A stretch of DNA of 64,000 nucleotides, taken from Corynebacterium propinquum DSM 44285. Its GTDB lineage: Bacteria > Actinomycetota > Actinomycetes > Mycobacteriales > Mycobacteriaceae. Both the position numbers and the translations under genes were made by a program. The DNA is taken from NCBI RefSeq assembly GCF_000375525.1, contig NZ_AQXC01000003.1, forward strand, positions 62,001 to 126,000, given 5' to 3'. Shown here piece by piece: positions 35,201 to 45,446 of this stretch (positions are counted from its first letter, which is position 1; every line of letters begins with the position of its first letter). The notes under the pieces were generated by a model. The model was not told the origin of the DNA, did not search any database, and worked only from the letters and a program-made list of their open reading frames with translations.

Positions 35201-35577
35201 ACACCCCGGCGCTGCTGGATTGGTCGACGGCCTTCCAATTCCCGTGCCAACGCCCATTTGATCACTACGCTGGCGTCACGGAGATCCCGGAATTCCGCGT
35301 GCTGCCGGATTCCGATGCCCAATCCCAGCTGGGTGGTTTCCAGGACTACTACGGCGGTGGCGCGATGGCCACGGCAGAGGCAGTGAACTGGTCGTATGAG
35401 ATCCCGGGCTACCTGGATGGTGACTGGAACCGCGACTGGGGCGCGGTGCACAAATACGAGCTGCGCCGCGATTCTGCAGGCAATGCCCCGGATGAAGCTA
35501 CGATCGACTACACCGAACACACCCGCAGTGGTTTGTGGCACAGCTCGGATATGAAAATCCGCGACGAACGGAGTTAA
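32242..35577 (+). CDS. emb: Arabinosyltransferase Emb (GT53)
   Basis: 1111 residues. It extends the arabinan chain of arabinogalactan from decaprenyl-phospho-arabinose. The GT-C catalytic motif NTSDDGYILTMARV lies at about 290-303, many membrane segments span about 30-740, and a large extracytoplasmic C-terminal part follows with carbohydrate-binding character. A low-complexity acidic stretch at about 790-830 (Glu, Asp, Gly, Ser rich) separates the two. The start is GTG; TAAACT lies eight bases before it with no ribosome binding site. Corynebacteria usually carry one emb, as here, versus embCAB in mycobacteria. The next gene starts four bases after its stop. Confidence 0.95.
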   Translation: MSPQPLNPQAVGTEESAQRAASAQSASNPTAAARAHKLQLTAIITGVVGFLLFIATPLLPVNQTQSSFAWPQNGSLNSINAPLISVAPESFEATVPVAALDMLRDEQTLVLGTVPEDSTEASNRGLFVRSADGGLDVFALDEVLLSLQESEVAALADDALIEISVTADGTKVAVGKHSEKTEDDLRPQVTGIYSELEDTPENVAALTAAGLDVDVEINSRFTSTPTLAKSLAMGLGVFFMVVALIALARMDLLDGRKDLKVLPARWFKLRPLDGLVVAVLAFWHVFGANTSDDGYILTMARVTEHAEYMANYYRWYGVPESPFGTPYYDLLALFAAVSTNSLWMRLPALLCGIAIWWVLSREILPRLGEMVNDRRVAHWTAALVFLAFWLPFNNGIRPEPFVALGVVLTWVSFERAIATQRLLPAAIGTFIATVTLAAGPTGLFAVGSFLIALPYLIRILRYRLQLLDGGTLAAAAMIAPFMAAGTMIMVMIFNNQTIATVLESTRVRGEVGPSLEWFFEFVRYQTLFEQTVDGSFTRRFGPVVMFACIALILYAFVRDRKMANGPALRLVLIVFVSLFFLMFTPTKWTHHFGIYAGIAAAIAALGAVVLSQVAVRSRRARVFSIAGVLFLLAFTLAGWNAWWYVSSFGIPWWDRTIQLRGIEATNVVLLLALLVLLVGVIYSFRTPKPERNTRWAGVMAAPIAVVSALAVALSLASFAKAFADQYPSYSVGKGNLQALTGDHCALADDALLETNTNDAFLTPVDGELGESLAAGQSRGFDPNGVPSEIEPDGGDSAAVGVIGDADSPTSAGTGSESTEETEDGNRADAGVNDSTIRLPFNLDYNRVPVLGSWADESEPQSAAELTTGWYQMPERRESAPLLVVSAAGRIAHHDINGIEQEGEELLLEYGTRGADGKVTNTKKVEMMDVGQRPDWRNLRFPLDEIPDDANVVRLVAEDYSLDPEDWIAVTPPRNPELEPVSQRFDNDTPALLDWSTAFQFPCQRPFDHYAGVTEIPEFRVLPDSDAQSQLGGFQDYYGGGAMATAEAVNWSYEIPGYLDGDWNRDWGAVHKYELRRDSAGNAPDEATIDYTEHTRSGLWHSSDMKIRDERS

Positions 35578-35580
35578 GTA

Positions 35581-37590
35581 ATGGCAGCAGCGATTTTTGC
35601 CGTCAGCTTGCTTGCCGTGGTGATCCTGCCCGGCTTGTTGGTTGGTTGGCGGGCGCGCCTGTCGATGCCCGTCGCATTAATGGCGGCACCGGCGGTCACG
35701 TTCGGCATCGTCGCTGCTGGCGTACAGATTTCTCACGTCTTTGGCGCCGGTTGGCGCGTGCCGACGGCCGTGGTGACACTCCTGGTTGCCATCGTGCTGG
35801 CGGAGCTGTGGGGACGGTTGGTGCCGAAGCCTGCGACCCAGACGCGCCTCTGGGAAGCCAAGGACTGGCTCCCGGTCGCCGGTGTGTCCGCGGGAACGCT
35901 GACTATCGGCGGGATGTACTGGAACTACCTGGCGGCTATGCCGCACGGCATCAACAACATCTTCCAGGGCTGGGATGCGCACTGGCACGCGAATGTGCTG
36001 GCATTCATCAGTGAAGAAGGTATCGCTGCCCCGGGCGCGATGGGTGCGTTGCATCACCAGTTCACCGATGCGCCCATGTATTACCCCACTGCGTGGCATT
36101 CCGTGGTCTCTATTCCTGCCCATTGGGTGGATCTCACGACGATGGCCGAGTACAACCTGGGCTCAGGCATCATGCTGGCGCTTGTCACCCCGTGGGCGGT
36201 GGCCGCGTTGGCGAGTATGTTGGGCGGGCGTGCCGTGGCCGGTATCGCTGGTGCGGGTACCGCTTTTTTCCCGGCTTTGCCGTGGATTGAAATCCGCGTT
36301 GCGGCCATCCCTGCTGCCACCTCGATGATGCTGGGCGCGATGGCAGCTGTGCTTACCATTCATTGCCTGCGCGATCGCCGGGCCATCCCGTTCGCGATTC
36401 TGGCGTTATTTGGCGCATTGAGCAGCCAGCCGCAAGGGTTGTTGGTCGCAGTATTCCTGGTGCTTTTCTACTGGGTATTCCACGCCTTGTTTGCTCCGAC
36501 GCGCTCACGGTTGGGGGATTTCCTGACTTTGGCCGCGGTGGGCCTGGGCGCGGTGGCTACGGCGATTCCGGCTGCTGTGTTCTTGTTTGGCAACGAGGAT
36601 GCAGAAGATTTCGGTGATTTCGCCCGGACCTTCGAAGTCCCGGGAATTGACCGCGCAGAAAGTTGGCGCTTGGCTGCCGGGTTATTGACCCGCCACACGA
36701 ACGAATTTGGGCCCACGTGGCACCTGTTGCTCATTGGTGGGATTGGCGCGCTGGTTTTGCTTGCCCGCAAAACGGTCTGGCCCATCCTGCTCTGGGGCTT
36801 TGGCGTGGCACTTTCTGCCCACGCCATGAAGTATTTTGAGACTCCAGTGGGTGATTTCCTGCAAAACCTCGTCGGCCCGTTTTATTCGGATGCCCGGCGC
36901 ATCAACGTCTGGGTGTCCCTGCTGGTAGCTGCCACGAGTGCGCTGGCGCTGGGATGGATCATCCACACTGTGGCGGCGGCCATCAACAAAGACCGCATCC
37001 GTAAACTACCCGTCACAGTCGGGGTCACCAGCGTCGTCATCGCCATCGTGGCCGGTACCGCCCTGGTCACGCTGCAAGAACCAGCGCGGCGATTGTCGCA
37101 AGATTCCCGTTCTGGCCGGCTGGTCAGCGAGCGCGACCAACGCGCCTATGACTGGCTAGCGCAGCAACCGAAAGCCTACGACGGGCATGTGTTCGTCAAC
37201 CCTGATGAAGGCAACGGCTGGATGTATGCCTACAACCGGCTGCCGTCGACATCCCGGCATTATTACTTCACCGGCGCTGTGGAACCAGAACTGACCACGC
37301 TTTTCCATCACCTGGATGAGGCCGGATCGGGCACCGCCACAGGCGAGGACGTCGACAGAATCCTGGAGCGCATGGACATCAACTACGTGTTCATTAGCCC
37401 ACCCAATTTTTGGGGCCCGCATTTGCAACCACCGAATGATGTCTTGTTGAACCTGCGGGATACCGCACCCGGGTTGACTGAGGTCTACCGCAACCATGAA
37501 GTCAGCATCTATGCCGTCGATGAGATGTTTAGTGACGCGGAACTGGACAAGATCCTCAGCGATAGTCCGTACCCGCCGCAGACACAATAG
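35581..37590 (+). CDS. GT-C membrane glycosyltransferase of the Rv3779/RptA type (DUF6541-like)
   Basis: 669 residues with about 12 membrane segments and an extracytoplasmic C-terminal region. A GT-C-like acidic loop, GWDAHWHANVLAFI, comes early (about 130-143), with MYYPTAWHS following. Proteins of this type decorate arabinan: RptA adds terminal rhamnose in C. glutamicum and Rv3779 transfers galactosamine in M. tuberculosis. The genes just downstream resemble the Rv3630-Rv3634c set of the galactosamine pathway, so the donor here needs testing. GGAG stands seven bases before the ATG and the gene is coupled to emb. Confidence 0.82.
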   Translation: MAAAIFAVSLLAVVILPGLLVGWRARLSMPVALMAAPAVTFGIVAAGVQISHVFGAGWRVPTAVVTLLVAIVLAELWGRLVPKPATQTRLWEAKDWLPVAGVSAGTLTIGGMYWNYLAAMPHGINNIFQGWDAHWHANVLAFISEEGIAAPGAMGALHHQFTDAPMYYPTAWHSVVSIPAHWVDLTTMAEYNLGSGIMLALVTPWAVAALASMLGGRAVAGIAGAGTAFFPALPWIEIRVAAIPAATSMMLGAMAAVLTIHCLRDRRAIPFAILALFGALSSQPQGLLVAVFLVLFYWVFHALFAPTRSRLGDFLTLAAVGLGAVATAIPAAVFLFGNEDAEDFGDFARTFEVPGIDRAESWRLAAGLLTRHTNEFGPTWHLLLIGGIGALVLLARKTVWPILLWGFGVALSAHAMKYFETPVGDFLQNLVGPFYSDARRINVWVSLLVAATSALALGWIIHTVAAAINKDRIRKLPVTVGVTSVVIAIVAGTALVTLQEPARRLSQDSRSGRLVSERDQRAYDWLAQQPKAYDGHVFVNPDEGNGWMYAYNRLPSTSRHYYFTGAVEPELTTLFHHLDEAGSGTATGEDVDRILERMDINYVFISPPNFWGPHLQPPNDVLLNLRDTAPGLTEVYRNHEVSIYAVDEMFSDAELDKILSDSPYPPQTQ

Positions 37591-38932
<1,342 letters not shown>

Positions 38933-39625
38933 TTAATCGAGTCTCTTTCCCAGTAGCCCGTCGGCAAGAATATTGACACCATTGAACAGCGACTGGCCCT
39001 TCGACATCGAATATTCGGTATACAGCACGTCGACGGGTTCTTCGCCCACGGTCCACTCACCGCTGCCCATGATGTCGACAAACTCACTGGCGTGGCTCAT
39101 GCCGTTCATGCGCAGCTGCAGCTCATTGCCAAAACGGTGCCCCATCACACGCAAACCATTGTGGGCATCGCTAAGACCCAGGCGCTTCAGCTTGGGCGAC
39201 AGCGCCACCACGATGCGCAGCACAATGCGTTTGATCAGCGGAACCTGGGAAGATTCTCGTTCATAGGCGCCAAATCGCGTGCCGACGACAATGTCCAAGT
39301 CATCTTTGCGCAACCGGGCGATCATATTCTCTACATCGTGCACCTGGTGCTGGCCGTCAGCGTCAAAGGTGACAAAGATCCGCGCACCGGGTTGCGCACG
39401 GGCATATTCCACGCCGGTTTGGATCGCCGCACCCTGCCCCAGGTTCACCGGATGCTGCACCAGGTGCGCGCCGCCAGCCAGGATTTGTTCTGGAGAGCCG
39501 TCCTTGGATCCATCATCGACCGCAACGATATTCGGAAAAGTCTTCCGCGCGTTTGCGATCACGTCACGGATTACCGTCGCTTCGTTGAAGCACGGGATCA
39601 CCAGCCACACATCGGAATATTTCAT
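38933..39625 (-). CDS. Polyprenyl-phosphate glycosyltransferase (GT2, Rv3631/PpgS-like)
   Basis: 230 residues. GT-A fold of the dolichyl-phosphate-mannose-synthase kind: VWLVIPCFNEATVI, VAVDDGSKDGS, NLGQGAAIQTG and the DxD block FDADGQHQ. No membrane segment is fused, so the DUF2304 partner downstream probably anchors it. PpgS of M. tuberculosis makes polyprenyl-phospho-N-acetylgalactosamine; the sugar used here is not known. It forms an operon with the DUF2304 gene and the flippase-like gene upstream. Confidence 0.85.
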   Translation of the reverse strand: MKYSDVWLVIPCFNEATVIRDVIANARKTFPNIVAVDDGSKDGSPEQILAGGAHLVQHPVNLGQGAAIQTGVEYARAQPGARIFVTFDADGQHQVHDVENMIARLRKDDLDIVVGTRFGAYERESSQVPLIKRIVLRIVVALSPKLKRLGLSDAHNGLRVMGHRFGNELQLRMNGMSHASEFVDIMGSGEWTVGEEPVDVLYTEYSMSKGQSLFNGVNILADGLLGKRLD

Positions 39626-39641
39626 TAAGCGTTACTATATC

Positions 39642-40934
39642 CTAATCAGACACGTAATTTGCGCGAAGGCGCGCCAATGTGGCCACATGCCAGGCCACAC
39701 CGGCCAATGGGCCTACCGCCAGGGCGAGCGCGGATCGGGTCACCAGGTCCAACGGCAACAGCAGCAACAAGATATACGCGATGGCTGCCGCCCACCAGCC
39801 CAGGGTGTATGAGCGGTGGCGCTGATGCGCAAGCACTGCCGAACCCGTCAGCATCAGCAGTGCCGTGCCCACCGATGCCGCCGTCAGTACCGCGAGCACC
39901 GGGCCAGACAGAATGAAATCCTCGGCCAGGAACAAGCCAAACAACCACGGCCCAATCGCCCAGGCCAGGCCCGCACCAACGATTCCGAGCACCACCAGCC
40001 CGGCCACCGGCGCGCGTAAAGCACCGAGCGGTTGTTCACGACGGCGCAGAAAAAACATGACGACGGCCGATTGGAATGCCGTGAGCGGCACCAGCAGCGG
40101 GGCTCGGGTGAGCATCACGCAGTACAGCAACGCGGCGATGGGCACAGCGGTGCTCGTCGGGGACAGTGCCAGGCTGAGATCCACGAGTGCGGGAAAACCG
40201 GTGACCATGAGCGCGGTCGCGGCGGTCGCGGCCATTGCAGCCAGGCTGTTGCGCCAGAACTGCCGGCCGGTGACATCGACTTCCGCATGCACGAAGCTGT
40301 GCCGGTCGCGGGAGGCGGCGATAACCAGGATCCAGGAAACAGCACCACAGACCGTGGCCACCATAAAGCCCACCTGGTAGCCAGCCTGCGGGATCATCTG
40401 CACAGTCAGATAATCCAAGGACAGCACCGCAGCGACGAGCAAACGAAATGCAGCGTCCATGCCCAACAGCGTGGCATAGCGATTCCAGCGTTCAGTGCCC
40501 GATAACAACCCCGCCACGGTTTGTTGCACGAAGATGCTCGCGACTCCGACGGCCATGAGAATGCCTGCCCACCACGGGTGTTCTGGTGCCACCGACGGTG
40601 CCCACCACAGTGCAGTCAGCGCCGCCAATATTCCCAAGGCCAGGCCGATGACACTACCGGTGCGCAGCGGCCTCGCCTGTTCAGCTGGCGCAATCAGGGC
40701 TGCTGGCTCGCCGTCTTGCTGCTGGTGCTGGTCCTGATCTTGCTGCTGTGCCGCCCCCACGGCGCGAGTGGTTTCTTGCAGCATGCCGTTGGCCACAGCA
40801 GCAACCGCAAAAAACGACGACCAGAACACCAGCCAGCGATCTGCACCATCGGTGCCCAATACGGCAGCAGCCAAGACCATGACCACGTAACCGCTGGCGG
40901 CGGCAAAAACCATCGCCACTGTCATCCAACGCAC
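39642..40934 (-). CDS. Multi-pass membrane protein, flippase-like (Rv3630-like)
   Basis: 430 residues with about 12 hydrophobic segments and a Gln/Asp-rich cytoplasmic loop near residues 60-80. The even helix spacing and the position beside polyprenyl-phosphate-sugar genes suggest a Wzx/MOP-type flippase that would move the lipid-linked sugar outward, as proposed for Rv3630. I found no diagnostic motif, so transport is an inference from context. It starts 12 bp after the upstream GT2 gene. Confidence 0.72.
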   Translation of the reverse strand: MRWMTVAMVFAAASGYVVMVLAAAVLGTDGADRWLVFWSSFFAVAAVANGMLQETTRAVGAAQQQDQDQHQQQDGEPAALIAPAEQARPLRTGSVIGLALGILAALTALWWAPSVAPEHPWWAGILMAVGVASIFVQQTVAGLLSGTERWNRYATLLGMDAAFRLLVAAVLSLDYLTVQMIPQAGYQVGFMVATVCGAVSWILVIAASRDRHSFVHAEVDVTGRQFWRNSLAAMAATAATALMVTGFPALVDLSLALSPTSTAVPIAALLYCVMLTRAPLLVPLTAFQSAVVMFFLRRREQPLGALRAPVAGLVVLGIVGAGLAWAIGPWLFGLFLAEDFILSGPVLAVLTAASVGTALLMLTGSAVLAHQRHRSYTLGWWAAAIAYILLLLLPLDLVTRSALALAVGPLAGVAWHVATLARLRANYVSD

Positions 40935-40946
40935 AAATACGCTCCT

Positions 40947-41804
40947 TTAGTTTTTCCCTATTCCGGCCTCTGATCGGAATAACACCCCATACGCAAACCG
41001 CAACAGCGGCGGTGGCAACACACGAAACGTATTACGCGCCAGGTAATTACACACCGCCCGCGGCCACGAGATCAGCCCATAGCTCACCAGGTTGCGTTGC
41101 AGCTGCCATTCGGACACAAACGATTTTCTGTGCAAGCGCCGCTGCAGCATTGCATCGTTAACCCGGAAGTACACCAAAGGTTCCGCTAAATTCGCCACCT
41201 TCGCACCGTGTGCCACCATGCGGGCGATGAAATCATAATCTTCTAATAATGCCACCGGCCGGTAGCCACCCACCGCGCGTGCGAGTTGTGTGCGCATCAT
41301 GATGGTCGGATGATTAAACGGAGTTACCATTTTCACCTTCGCTGCAATATCTTCGGTACGCACGCCCGGGCGCCGCGCCACGATGAGATCTTCCGGCGCA
41401 CCGACAGCATCACCGTCGAATTCGTACATCGCCGCGCCCACCAGGTCCAGGTCGTCGTCGACAAGCGCGGCTAGCTGGGCTTCGAAGCGGTGCAGCACGC
41501 ACACATCGTCGGCATCCATCACCGCGGTAAAGGTAGTGGACACCTCAGCTAGACTGCGCTGCCGCGCGATCGCCGCACCGCAATTTTCCGGAAGGCGAAA
41601 CAGCGTGATGCGCTCGGCATACTCCGTTAACACTGCATCCAGTTCCTGTGGCACCGGACCATCGACGGTGACCAGGATTTCGTCCGCCGGGCGGGTCTGG
41701 TGCAACAAAGAATCCAAGCACGCACGCAGAGCATCCGGCTGGTCCTTGTAATAGACCGACATGATGACGCTCAGGTCGGTGGGCGCTAGGGGCTCGTTTG
41801 ACAT
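40947..41804 (-). CDS. Glycosyltransferase family 2 protein
   Basis: 285 residues from ATG 41804, which shares one base with the stop of the upstream gene (TGATG). GT-A motifs are SVIMSVYYKDQPDAL, VTVDGPVP, CGAAIARQRSL and the metal site VMDADDVCVLHRFE, then a base/acceptor block VALLEDYDFIARMV. It belongs to the EpsH/galactosyl-type GT2 enzymes; donor and acceptor are unknown. Its place in the operon with the flippase-like and PpgS-like genes suggests a cell-envelope glycan. Confidence 0.88.
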   Translation of the reverse strand: MSNEPLAPTDLSVIMSVYYKDQPDALRACLDSLLHQTRPADEILVTVDGPVPQELDAVLTEYAERITLFRLPENCGAAIARQRSLAEVSTTFTAVMDADDVCVLHRFEAQLAALVDDDLDLVGAAMYEFDGDAVGAPEDLIVARRPGVRTEDIAAKVKMVTPFNHPTIMMRTQLARAVGGYRPVALLEDYDFIARMVAHGAKVANLAEPLVYFRVNDAMLQRRLHRKSFVSEWQLQRNLVSYGLISWPRAVCNYLARNTFRVLPPPLLRFAYGVLFRSEAGIGKN

Positions 41805-42682
41805 CAGTGCCTGCCCCAAAAATCGGAAATTTCGCGGATGGCCGCACGGGCGGTAGTCGGCGTGGCGACGTGGCGGTGTGCGGTAAGTTCCTGCAGCATA
41901 ACGCGCGTGCCGACGCCTCCAGCCGCCGAAATATCCGTGGTGTTTATGGTATTTGCGCTGGGGAAAGTCAGTGCTAAACCGTCGACAAGATCGGCGTGCT
42001 GCAGCAACAGATCCGCCCCGGCCCACTTACCCCACGCGGCTAGCTGGTCGGTGTCTGTGGTGGTAAATTCCGTGGTTCGCACCGATTCCAGAGCGCGACG
42101 CACGAAGGCACTGGCGTGTTTCGCGGTTGCCTCGGGTTGCAGCGGAAAGTGCACGCTCAACACCGCACGCTGGGAATAACCGGCCAGTGCCGCGATCTCC
42201 GGCTCCCACGACATCTCCCGTGCGGCACCGGCATACCACCAACCGCCGACCACCGCGACGGCCACGCCTCGTGGGTTTTCCGGCAGGTACCAGCGGCCGA
42301 ATTCGTCGTCACGCGTGTCGATGCCCTGGGCGTAGGCAGTCACCGGCAGGGAATGATCCACCGCGCTGCCTAGCATGATCATCGCGGCATGCGTGATGCG
42401 ATCCGGCAGGCGCGCTAGGTAGTTTTCGATCGCGGCGCGCTCGTAGGCACGCTGTTTACTGGGCTGGCCTGCTTCGACCTGCGCAGCCTCCGATTCCCAG
42501 CCCGCGGGTTTCTCATAGTGCGCATCAATAAACGACGCCAGCTGCTCCAAGCGTTCGCTTTCCGGCATCTCGCGCTCGTGTCCGCCAATCTGAAAATCGT
42601 CGTACATGCGGGCTTCTTCCGCACTCAAGCCTTCCGGGCGCTTCTTGCTGACGTTTTTATTGATCGCACTATTTTCCGTCAT
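41804..42682 (-). CDS. Conserved hypothetical protein, possibly alpha/beta-hydrolase-like
   Basis: 292 residues from ATG 42682; a TTG at 42703 would extend it by seven codons without a better ribosome binding site. The middle part GVAVAVVGGWWYAGAA, after a strand-rich segment, looks like the oxyanion-hole strand of an alpha/beta hydrolase, but I see no clear GxSxG. It is coupled to the downstream GT2 gene and divergent from the CG0192-type gene. Function unknown. Confidence 0.6.
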   Translation of the reverse strand: MTENSAINKNVSKKRPEGLSAEEARMYDDFQIGGHEREMPESERLEQLASFIDAHYEKPAGWESEAAQVEAGQPSKQRAYERAAIENYLARLPDRITHAAMIMLGSAVDHSLPVTAYAQGIDTRDDEFGRWYLPENPRGVAVAVVGGWWYAGAAREMSWEPEIAALAGYSQRAVLSVHFPLQPEATAKHASAFVRRALESVRTTEFTTTDTDQLAAWGKWAGADLLLQHADLVDGLALTFPSANTINTTDISAAGGVGTRVMLQELTAHRHVATPTTARAAIREISDFWGRH

Positions 42683-42787
42683 GGGTTGTAGTTTACGTGG
42701 CAACTCCAGATGGCTGATTCGGGAGTCTCAGTACCGGCCCCTCGGTACTATGGGGCCCAACAGCGATCCATGTGAAAGGAGTCTCTG

Positions 42788-43402
42788 ATGACCGCAGTCG
42801 CAGAAATTTTTGATGCGAAATTGCAGCCAGGCAAAGAAGAAATCGCCGCACAATACGGCAACATCACCGATTTGCAGGGCTTTTACCGCCTGGTGGACCC
42901 AGCAGGGGAAGTCGGCATCGAAGTCTATGTCGGCACCGACGATTCCGAGCAGCTACGCCAGCTGCCACTGAGCTACCGCGCGGCCGACAACCTGGACCCA
43001 CACGCAGCGGATAACCCGATCGTGTCCATGCAACATTCCGTACTGGGGCAGCGTTCCGTGGCCTACGGGCTGTGCGATTCCGTCGCCGTGGAACAGTGGG
43101 TGCGCGCCATGATGACCGGGCAGCGGGGTGCCGCATTTTCCAATGGCATCACCCCGATTTTCGCCATCCGTGGCACCGGAAAATCCCCCGATACGCACAT
43201 CAGTGCGGTGAACCTGGACAAGGGCACTCCTGATTACGCGGAAGGCACCGTCAACGTCGACGGCGAGGTAAAACACTTCGAGCTGCACTTCCGCACAGAA
43301 TTATCGCCCAGCGAGCAAGATGAAAAAGACACCTATGGCTTGCTGGGCGTGCACCGCGACAATGGCGAAGAATATGTCCTCGCCAGCCTCACGGTGAAAT
43401 AA
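42788..43402 (+). CDS. CG0192-related protein with maltokinase N-terminal-cap-like domain
   Basis: 204 residues, soluble. The motifs FYRLVDPAGEVGIEVYVG, LPLSYRAADNL and the block SMQHSVLGQRSVAYG are those of actinobacterial CG0192-type proteins, which resemble the N-terminal cap of maltokinase without the kinase domain. AAGGAG stands six bases before the ATG. The role of stand-alone caps is not established. It ends 24 bp from the convergent M13 peptidase gene. Confidence 0.75.
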   Translation: MTAVAEIFDAKLQPGKEEIAAQYGNITDLQGFYRLVDPAGEVGIEVYVGTDDSEQLRQLPLSYRAADNLDPHAADNPIVSMQHSVLGQRSVAYGLCDSVAVEQWVRAMMTGQRGAAFSNGITPIFAIRGTGKSPDTHISAVNLDKGTPDYAEGTVNVDGEVKHFELHFRTELSPSEQDEKDTYGLLGVHRDNGEEYVLASLTVK

Positions 43403-43426
43403 CGCAGGCAGCTGCGCGCAAAGTAA

Positions 43427-45418
43427 CTACCAGATGCTTACGCGCTGCTCCGGCGGCAAATACATCGGCGAATCCGGGCCGACTTCTTCGAAGGCCTCGT
43501 AGAATTCGTCGATGTTTGCTGCGATCTGGTTGCAGCGGAATTCCGCCGGCGAGTGCGGGTCAATGGCCAAGTACTGCTTCGCCATTTCTGGGCGAATCGC
43601 AGTGCGCCACACCCGGCCCCAGGCCAAAAACAGGCGCTGCAGGCCGTTGAATTTCCGCTCATAAAGCTCCGGCTGCGCATCTTCCACATCAAAGGCTTCC
43701 ACCGCGGTGTCGTCGTAGCTCATGCCTCGATCCTGCAGGTAGAGCTGGTATGCCACCACAGCGATGCCCAAACCGCCCAGGTCGCCAATGTTTTCCCCCA
43801 GGGTGAATTCGCCGTTCACGCCTGGCTTCTCGGCGCTGTCAGCGGTGTCAGAGCCGTCTGCGCTCTCTGCATCGCCTGTACCGGTTTCTGCATCCCGCAG
43901 CACCGACGGCACCAAACCATCAAACTGCTGCACGAGTTTTTCGGTCAGCTCATCGAAGGCTTCGCGGTCTTCATCCGACCACCACTGGTTCAGGTTGCCC
44001 TGGCCGTCGTAATTCGAACCCTGATCATCAAAACCGTGGCCAATCTCGTGGCCGATGACGGAGCCGATTGCGCCGAAGTTTTCCGCGGCATCGGCTTCTG
44101 GGTTATAAAACGGTGCGCGCAAAATTGCGGCCGGGAAGGTGATGTCGTTGACCACCGGGTTATAAAACGCATTGACCGTCTGCGGGTTCGCCACCCATTC
44201 GTCGCGACGCGCAGGCTTACCCACTTTATCCAGCTCATAGTCATGGCTAAACGCGGCCCCGGCGCGCACATTCGCCACCAGATCGGCGCCTGCCGGGGAA
44301 AACTCCAACCCGGAGTAGTCACGCCAGGTATCCGGATAGCCGATTTTCGCTTTGAACTGCTCCAATTTTTCCAGCGCCCGCTCGCGGGTGGCGTGCGTCA
44401 TCCACTCCAGATCAGAGATGCGCTGGCGGTAGGCGCGGATCAGGTAGTCCACAAGCTCCAGCATGTCTTCCTTGGACGAGGCCGGGAAGTGCTTGTCGAC
44501 GTAGAGTTTGCCGATCTCCTGGCCCACCAAAGATTCCACGATGCCGACGCCGCGCTTCCAGCGGTCACGCTGCTCGGTGGAACCGGTCAGCTGGCGGCCG
44601 TAGAAATTGAAATTCGCCTCGCTGATCTCTTCGGTCAAAATTCCAGCGCGGGAAAGCAGAATGTGCCAGGTGGCCCACAGCTGCCAGTCGGCCAACCGGT
44701 CGTCGGTCAGCAGCCCCAGCAGGTGCTCGACGTAGCTCGGCATCATGTTCACCAGGCGATGCTCCGGCAGTTTGCCGCCGCGCAGCAATCGCTGGATCAA
44801 CTCTGGCAGCTCGTCGAAATCCGTCGGGTTGTAGGTTTTCAGAGCATCGCGGCTGGCCACGACATCCCAGTGGCCGGAAGCGATCTCGGTTTCCAGGGCG
44901 ACGATGCGCTCTGCGGCCACCTCGGCATCTAACCCGAACAGCTTCGCGGAATCGACAAACCCCAGCATCTTTGCGACGTGCTCGCGGTAGGCAGCCAACG
45001 TATCCGCGTGGGTTTCGCTGCGATAGTAGGCCTCATCCGGCAGACCAAGCCCGGATTGCACCAGGTAGGCCACCGCATCTTCACTGCCAGAGTCTTTTTC
45101 TACCCAGAATGTCAGCGGGCTGCCCACACCAACGCGTTCCAGCGCGCCCAAGTTTTCGACGAATTCTCCAATATCGCCGACGGAAAGCTTGGCGAAGTCG
45201 TCGGCAAGCGGTTCCAGCCCGGCGGCATTAACGCCCTCGGTGTCCATGAAGGAAGCAAACAAGTTGCCGGCGCGGCCGGTGTCCTCATTGACGATCTCTC
45301 GGACGTCATCTTCGGATTGATCACGCAGCTTGTGAAAGGTGCCATCCACGGCGCGATCATCCGGGATCACATGGTTTTCCAACCACGGGCCGTTGACATA
45401 GGTATATAGGTCATTCAT
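43427..45418 (-). CDS. M13-family zinc metallopeptidase (neprilysin/Zmp1-like)
   Basis: 663 residues. The zinc motif is HEIGH (457-461, within VIGHEIGHGFDDQ), with the third ligand Glu542 in GENIGDLGG; the substrate-backbone motif NAFYNP also occurs (about 416). There is no signal peptide, as in many actinobacterial M13 enzymes such as Zmp1 of M. tuberculosis. These enzymes cleave small peptides. TAAACT (45427-45432) lies eight bases before the ATG, so the transcript is probably leaderless; the promoter lies in a 28-bp gap shared with the divergent gene at 45447. Confidence 0.93.
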   Translation of the reverse strand: MNDLYTYVNGPWLENHVIPDDRAVDGTFHKLRDQSEDDVREIVNEDTGRAGNLFASFMDTEGVNAAGLEPLADDFAKLSVGDIGEFVENLGALERVGVGSPLTFWVEKDSGSEDAVAYLVQSGLGLPDEAYYRSETHADTLAAYREHVAKMLGFVDSAKLFGLDAEVAAERIVALETEIASGHWDVVASRDALKTYNPTDFDELPELIQRLLRGGKLPEHRLVNMMPSYVEHLLGLLTDDRLADWQLWATWHILLSRAGILTEEISEANFNFYGRQLTGSTEQRDRWKRGVGIVESLVGQEIGKLYVDKHFPASSKEDMLELVDYLIRAYRQRISDLEWMTHATRERALEKLEQFKAKIGYPDTWRDYSGLEFSPAGADLVANVRAGAAFSHDYELDKVGKPARRDEWVANPQTVNAFYNPVVNDITFPAAILRAPFYNPEADAAENFGAIGSVIGHEIGHGFDDQGSNYDGQGNLNQWWSDEDREAFDELTEKLVQQFDGLVPSVLRDAETGTGDAESADGSDTADSAEKPGVNGEFTLGENIGDLGGLGIAVVAYQLYLQDRGMSYDDTAVEAFDVEDAQPELYERKFNGLQRLFLAWGRVWRTAIRPEMAKQYLAIDPHSPAEFRCNQIAANIDEFYEAFEEVGPDSPMYLPPEQRVSIW

Positions 45419-45426
45419 GTTTGCTT

Positions 45427-45439
45427 AGTTTACTAGGCT
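45427..45439. promoter_or_regulatory. Back-to-back -10 boxes of two divergent leaderless genes
   Basis: TAAACT on the minus strand (45427-45432) is eight bases from the M13 gene start, and TAGGCT on the plus strand (45434-45439) is seven bases from the ATG at 45447. They are one base apart, so each -35 region must lie inside the other gene and the two promoters must compete. Confidence 0.6.
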
Positions 45440-45446
45440 GGCTAGC

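Noticed and set aside
32464..35541. A 1025-residue open frame on the minus strand inside emb
   Set aside because: It is an antisense shadow of the GC-rich emb gene, rich in His, Arg and Gln with no domain; similar long shadows lie opposite betT, betA and dprE1.
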